From HyVt-337 sp964428895 (GTDB lineage: Bacteria; Planctomycetota; Phycisphaerae; SM23-33), in the NCBI GenBank assembly GCA_964428895.1, contig CAYRZU010000014.1:1-57997 (forward strand): a stretch of 57,997 nucleotides of DNA, given 5' to 3'. The notes below the pieces were generated by a model. It was not told where the DNA came from. It made no database searches and saw only the letters and a program-made list of their open reading frames with translations. A program made the translations under genes and the position numbers. Shown here piece by piece: positions 54,583-57,997 of the stretch (positions within the stretch are counted from its first letter, which is position 1; each line of letters starts with the position of its first letter).

Positions 54583-55566
54583 TCACTCACTTTCCTCTGA
54601 TTCAGGAGTTTCCCTATCTTCGCTGTCCGTGTCCGCGCCGGTCGCGTTCGGCGATTCGGCGTCGGGGGTCGGTGTGTTGGGGGCCGGAGCCGGAGCGTCG
54701 GCGTCGGCCAAGGCGGCCTCGGCGGGGAATGAGACCTTCACTCGCTGGCCGGCGGGGCGCGCGTCGGGGTTGGGCAATTCCACCCGCACCATCAGGGTGT
54801 GGCTGGCCGCGTCGGCGACAGCCGCGATGTGGATGATCTGGCCACGGGCGGCGCTGGTGTCCTCGGCGGGCGCCCGCTCGGGCGTTACCTCGGCGACCTG
54901 GCCCAGCGACAGCTCGGTGGCCCGGTTTAGGGGAACCGGCACGTCGATCCAGAGCGGATCGATGTTGACCACGCGGGCGACCTTGTCCAAGGCGTTGACG
55001 CTCTCGCCGGGCTCAACCACCACGGTTTCCACAATTCCGTCGATGGGACTGGCCAGGCGCATGCGTTCCAGATCGAACTTGGCTTCGGCGTATTTTCGCC
55101 CGGCCAACTCCCGGTTGAAAATCGCCAGGTCCATGCTCAGCTTGGAGATCGTCGCGTCGACGCGGGCCTCCTCCAGTTCCAGGACCGTCACCACGCCTTC
55201 TTCAAAGCCCTTCTGCTTTCGAGCCAGAACGACTTTCTTGAGGTTCATGTTCTGCTCGGCCGCTTCGACGTGAAGGGTCTCCTCGGCCTCGTCCTGCAGG
55301 CGCGCGACTTGTTCACGCTCGACTTTGTCATCGAGCTGAACCAGCACCTGCCCGATGGTGACGACTTCGCCATCCTTGACCCGCACGTCCGCGACCCGTC
55401 CGGGGCGCGTAAAGGACAGGATCACGTCCACGCTGGGGCGCGTGATGGCCTCAGTCCCGTTGTCCTGGGCTCCCGCGATGCCGGCCCATGCCACGACCGC
55501 TGCGACGGTCCATAGGAGCAGGAGACGGGGCCCCGGCCCCCGGTTCAGCAGTGCCTTCGTCCACAT
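54583..55566 (-). CDS. Periplasmic adaptor (HlyD/RND type)
   Basis: The 327-residue protein starts at the ATG at 55566 with a signal peptide (hydrophobic LLLLWTVAAVVAWAGIAGA, cut before QDNG). It has the adaptor layout: lipoyl-like ADVRVKDGEVVTIGQVLVQLDD, a long alpha-hairpin (residues about 85-170), the SPIDGIVETVVVEPGE return strand and a barrel domain, ending in an acidic Pro-rich tail (PDAESPNATGADTDSEDRE). It is the first gene of the five-gene operon and its promoter lies immediately upstream. The frame is open to 55638, but that would overlap the promoter. It probably bridges the inner-membrane components to the outer membrane. Confidence 0.85.
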   Translation of the reverse strand: MWTKALLNRGPGPRLLLLWTVAAVVAWAGIAGAQDNGTEAITRPSVDVILSFTRPGRVADVRVKDGEVVTIGQVLVQLDDKVEREQVARLQDEAEETLHVEAAEQNMNLKKVVLARKQKGFEEGVVTVLELEEARVDATISKLSMDLAIFNRELAGRKYAEAKFDLERMRLASPIDGIVETVVVEPGESVNALDKVARVVNIDPLWIDVPVPLNRATELSLGQVAEVTPERAPAEDTSAARGQIIHIAAVADAASHTLMVRVELPNPDARPAGQRVKVSFPAEAALADADAPAPAPNTPTPDAESPNATGADTDSEDRETPESEESE

Positions 55567-55576
55567 AGTGACGTTG

Positions 55577-55604
55577 AGTATAGGCTTACGGGCCCTGAAG
55601 GCAA
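55577..55604 (-). promoter_or_regulatory. Promoter of the export operon
   Basis: TTGCCT and TATACT are separated by 16 bp on the minus strand. The -10 ends 11 nt before the ATG at 55566, so the transcript would begin within a few bases of the start codon. No ribosome-binding site is visible, consistent with near-leaderless translation. Confidence 0.6.
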
Positions 55605-55650
55605 GCACAATGCGGACCGGACGCACACGGCCGCCCATGGCAAGAAAAGA

Positions 55651-55682
55651 AACTGGGCGACCCGGTTCGGGGTCGCCCAGTT
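55651..55682 (-). terminator. Intrinsic terminator after second PEP-CTERM gene
   Basis: A perfect 13-bp stem (AACTGGGCGACCC with its complement) and a 6-nt loop follow the PEP-CTERM stop. On the minus strand the stem is trailed by TTTCTTTTCTTG. It insulates the PEP-CTERM gene from the export operon promoter just downstream. Confidence 0.85.
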
Positions 55683-55707
55683 ACATGCGGTCGAAGCAAA
55701 CAGGTCG

Positions 55708-56403
55708 CTAGCGGCGTCGGCGTAGCGTGGCCAGGGCCCCGAGGCCCAGCAGAATCAACGTGGCCGGCTCGGGCACGCCAATGTCGAGCTTGAAGCTCTC
55801 GCCGCCCTTGGTGCCGCTGATGAAGAAGTCCAGGTGCACCTGACCGGCCCCAAAGGCTGCCGCCTCCAGCGGGCCGCCCGGATCGGCAATGACGATGTAG
55901 GCGACCTCGAAGCTCGCAACGGCGTCGACGGCCCAGACACCCGTCAGAAACGAGCCGAAGCTGGTCTCGCCGAAGGCGTCGAACGGCGGTGGGCCGTCGC
56001 TGGGCTCGGCGCTGGGGGCCAGCCCGTTGTCTTCGGTCGGAGTCGAGACGACCAGCATGTCGCCCGAGACCTGGGCAAAGTGCGTGTCAATGGTGGTCGC
56101 AAAGGTCTTCTCAGACGTTGGGGAAATCGGCTCAAGGGCGGTCGAGTAATGCTGGTGCAGGTCGCCCGTAATGCCGGTGTAACCGAAGTAGACGCCATCG
56201 AAGCTGCCGGCGTCGAAACCGGCGTCGGCGGTGGTGTTGACGAAGTAGAGCGTAAAGCCAATGAGGCCCTCACTGCCGTTGCCAACGGGGACGGGGTCGG
56301 TAATGAACGCATCGTAGCGAGCGCCCGACAGCAGCAGCACATCGGCCTGGGCGGTCACAGCCAACAAGGCGGTGGCAAGTAGCATCACGGCTAGTCGCTT
56401 CAT
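55708..56403 (-). CDS. PEP-CTERM protein (231 aa), paralogue
   Basis: This is a paralogue, of identical length, of the protein at 46978-47673. It has a signal peptide ending AQA (residue 20), shared phrases LLSGARYDAFITDPV, DGVYFGYTGITGDLHQ, TIDTHF and GDMLVVSTPTED, and a VPEPATLILLGLGALATL-RRRR sorting tail. GGAG precedes the ATG at 56403. It lies just upstream of the export operon on the same strand but is separated by a strong terminator. No known domain was recognised in the body. Confidence 0.85.
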   Translation of the reverse strand: MKRLAVMLLATALLAVTAQADVLLLSGARYDAFITDPVPVGNGSEGLIGFTLYFVNTTADAGFDAGSFDGVYFGYTGITGDLHQHYSTALEPISPTSEKTFATTIDTHFAQVSGDMLVVSTPTEDNGLAPSAEPSDGPPPFDAFGETSFGSFLTGVWAVDAVASFEVAYIVIADPGGPLEAAAFGAGQVHLDFFISGTKGGESFKLDIGVPEPATLILLGLGALATLRRRR

Positions 56404-56592
56404 CGCGAGTCTCCTTTTCAGACATACGCGTACTGTGGGCCATGGACGTACGCACGGCCCTCTGTGGTTGGTATCGGCCGACCCCGACCGAACGCTGCAG
56501 CAAAAGGCAGAGCTTACTGCAGAGGTCGGCCGCGACGGGACGTGACAATGGAGGGATGTAACGACATTTTGGAAGATGGGTTAACGGGAAGA

Positions 56593-56624
56593 ACGAACCG
56601 GGCGGGCCGGCCCGCCCGGTTCGT
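56593..56624. repeat. Perfect 32-bp palindrome
   Basis: ACGAACCGGGCGGGCC is followed immediately by its exact complement, with no spacer. On the minus strand it is trailed by TTCTTCCC. It could act as a second terminator or as a protein-binding or structural element. Confidence 0.6.
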
Positions 56625-56707
56625 GAGTTCGGAAACAGCGCTTTTGAGTGCTTCTACCTACGCTTTCGCAGCAACGCCGGCCGCTCTGTTGAATGACGCG
56701 CGCAAAG

Positions 56708-56738
56708 CAAAGGCGGCCACGCGTGGTGGCCGCCTTTG
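56708..56738 (-). terminator. Terminator after dockerin/PEP-CTERM gene
   Basis: CAAAGGCGGCCAC pairs perfectly with GTGGCCGCCTTTG across a 5-nt loop, 31 bp after the minus-strand stop at 56770. A TTTGCTTTG tract follows on the minus strand. Confidence 0.75.
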
Positions 56739-56769
56739 GGTTTTCAAACGCTCTTGTCAGATCGAGCGA

Positions 56770-57411
56770 TTACTTCCGGCGTCGTAGCAGGGCCGCGCCG
56801 CCGACGGCCAGCAGGCCGATGGTCAGCGGTTCGGGAACGCCGGCAGCCGAGCTGCCGAAGTTGCCCTTGAGGATCTGAAGGTCCGTGGCGTTGACCACGG
56901 TGTCGCAGTTGGCGTTGCCGGCGGCATAGCCGACGCCACTGGAGCCAAAGCTGCCCTTCATGATCTGCAGGTCGGTGGCGTTGACCACACCATTGAGGTC
57001 AAAGTCACCCACGTAGGTGCCGTTGCCGTCCGGCGTGCCGTCGTCATCGGTGTCGTACTCGACGAGATTCTCGATGGTGTAGACCAGGTCGTCCTCGTCC
57101 ACGATGCCGTCGTTATTGACGTCGTAGGTCAGGCTCCCGCCCATGTTGGCGCAGAGAACGTCGATGTCGTCGGCGTCCATGTCGCCGTCACCATCGAAAT
57201 CGTGGCACGGGCAGCCGGTCGTAATGATCAGCTGCGGGCAGGGGGAGAACTCATCGCCGTTGTCGGGGATGCCGTCCGGGTCGATCAGGCCAGCCTCACT
57301 GGAGGACGGGTAAATGCCATCCTGGGCTACCATCAACAGGCCGGGGTTATCCACCACGGTGCCCGTTTCCGGATCGGCAAAGACGCCGTTGCCTTCCTTG
57401 CCGGCCACCAC
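56770..57411 (-). CDS. Dockerin/PEP-CTERM protein, C-terminal part
   Basis: The 213-residue frame holds a thrombospondin-like Asp-rich stretch (DPDGIPDNGDEF), dockerin-type calcium loops (DFDGDGDMDADDIDVL, DVNNDGIVDEDDL, DFDLNGVVNATDLQIM, NCDTVVNATDLQIL) and a PEP-CTERM tail (VPEPLTIGLLAVGG, then RRRK). It is in the same frame as the fragment at 57472-57997, separated by a single TGA and 20 sense codons, so it is almost certainly the C-terminal part of one protein. The GTG at 57411 is only the first possible start after the TGA. Confidence 0.75.
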   Translation of the reverse strand: MVAGKEGNGVFADPETGTVVDNPGLLMVAQDGIYPSSSEAGLIDPDGIPDNGDEFSPCPQLIITTGCPCHDFDGDGDMDADDIDVLCANMGGSLTYDVNNDGIVDEDDLVYTIENLVEYDTDDDGTPDGNGTYVGDFDLNGVVNATDLQIMKGSFGSSGVGYAAGNANCDTVVNATDLQILKGNFGSSAAGVPEPLTIGLLAVGGAALLRRRK

Positions 57412-57471
57412 GGGGGACAGGGACCAATCAGCGATCAGGGCGTCCAGATCACCACCGAGGTTGAACGACTG

Positions 57472-57997
57472 TCAGCCACTGCCGGTGGTGGTGGCACTGG
57501 CGATGGGGGTCTCATAGAAACCACCACTGCCGACGCCGTACCATTCTTCCCAACCGAAGTCGAACCGGTACCAGCCTTCACCCAGGCCACGCAGCTTGGT
57601 GTTCCAGGTCGTGCGGTTCCAGTGCCCCGGAGAACTGCTGTAGCTGCCGGTGTCGGAGGTCTCTTGCCAGTTGGAGTTGGGGTCGGTAATCACGTGGAAA
57701 CCAACGTCCGTCGAAGCGCCGCTGGTCTGGTAGACCCGCAACTCGATGTTAGTGATCGATTCGGTCAAGCCGGCCAGGGACGACACGTCGAACCGGATCA
57801 GGCCGCGGGTGTTCTCGGTGGCGGGGGCGTTGGGGCCGGCCGCCTCAGAGGCGCCCCACCAACTCGAACCGCCGTAAGCGCGATCCGAACCGGCAAACAG
57901 ATAGCCGCCCGAGACCGGGTAATGATTGGCGATCATGGTCTCATCCGGGATTTCCCGGATGAACTCCGGTCTACGACCATCGCAGACCTTTTTGACG
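57472..57997 (-). pseudogene. DNRLRE-like N-terminal part, partial, ends at in-frame TGA
   Basis: The frame is open to the window edge and reads TRGLIRFDVSSLAG and ESITNIELRVYQTSG, the pattern of DNRLRE-type beta domains found in secreted planctomycete proteins. It ends TTTGSG followed by TGA (57472-57474); the frame then continues QSFNLGGDLDAL into the dockerin/PEP-CTERM part. A Trp codon TGG changed to TGA would explain the break. The true start lies outside the window. Confidence 0.65.

Larger units (their letters stand above)
56404..56769. other. 366-bp gap with palindrome and terminator
   Basis: Besides the terminator at 56708-56738 and the perfect palindrome at 56593-56624, the gap must contain the promoter of the PEP-CTERM gene at 55708-56403, which I could not place with confidence. 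No small gene is supported. Confidence 0.45.

Noticed and set aside
18504..57997. Use of an alternative genetic code to explain the in-frame TAG and TGA
   Set aside because: Other intact genes here end normally with TGA (for example at 9555 and 19895) and with TAG (for example at 10523 and 38735), so both are functional stops.

Overview
The window looks like a chromosomal segment of a high-GC planctomycete, most likely of the Phycisphaerae type. The evidence is the pair of giant secreted proteins that begin with an LEPRLLLS motif and end in dockerin repeats, three PEP-CTERM proteins, several formylglycine sulfatases, GH116/DUF608 proteins and a SecA-like ATPase beside M50/HlyD proteins. No rRNA, tRNA, CRISPR array or transposase was recognised. 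Genes run on both strands in short operons; four of the seven convergent gene pairs share overlapping stop codons.

Region 0.2-16 kb is carbohydrate catabolism. A minus-strand operon holds two sulfatases, an AraB-like ribulokinase and an MFS permease. Opposite it is a third sulfatase, followed by a DinB-like protein, a cupin/sugar isomerase/Gfo-Idh oxidoreductase operon, a TGS-domain GTPase plus GH116-like enzyme, a fourth sulfatase and a CNT nucleoside transporter. None of the four sulfatases has a signal peptide, so desulfation is probably cytoplasmic.

Region 17-19.4 kb is the most unusual small locus. A proline/threonine-rich protein has an NHLP/Os1348-like leader and four to five copies of a G(I/V)R(P)D-type motif. 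It sits 28 bp upstream of a cobalamin-binding radical SAM enzyme, which suggests a multi-core RiPP pathway. Its 5' end is interrupted by an in-frame TAG.

Region 19.5-34.3 kb mixes small-molecule enzymes (VOC protein, ferredoxin-type aldo-keto reductase, esterase, creatininase, second GH116-like enzyme) with c-di-GMP and phosphorelay signalling (two HD-GYP proteins, a REC-HisKA-HATPase-REC-HPt hybrid kinase, a REC-GGDEF cyclase). A zinc alcohol dehydrogenase and an RtcB RNA ligase follow.

Region 34.5-42.8 kb carries two paralogous gingipain-like (C25) proteases of about 1,300-1,400 residues. Next come a stand-alone CoaB, a PfkB sugar kinase, a GH4 glycosidase and an S1/P1-type nuclease (42.8-46.9 kb).

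Region 47-56.4 kb is a five-gene minus-strand operon: periplasmic adaptor, DUF3467 protein, GAF-HlyD fusion, PqqD-like/M50/HlyD fusion and a shortened SecA. It is bracketed by two PEP-CTERM proteins of identical length (231 aa). I read it as a candidate dedicated export or processing system. The window ends inside a dockerin/PEP-CTERM protein that has an in-frame TGA. Family assignments rest on motifs read by eye; no database search was run.
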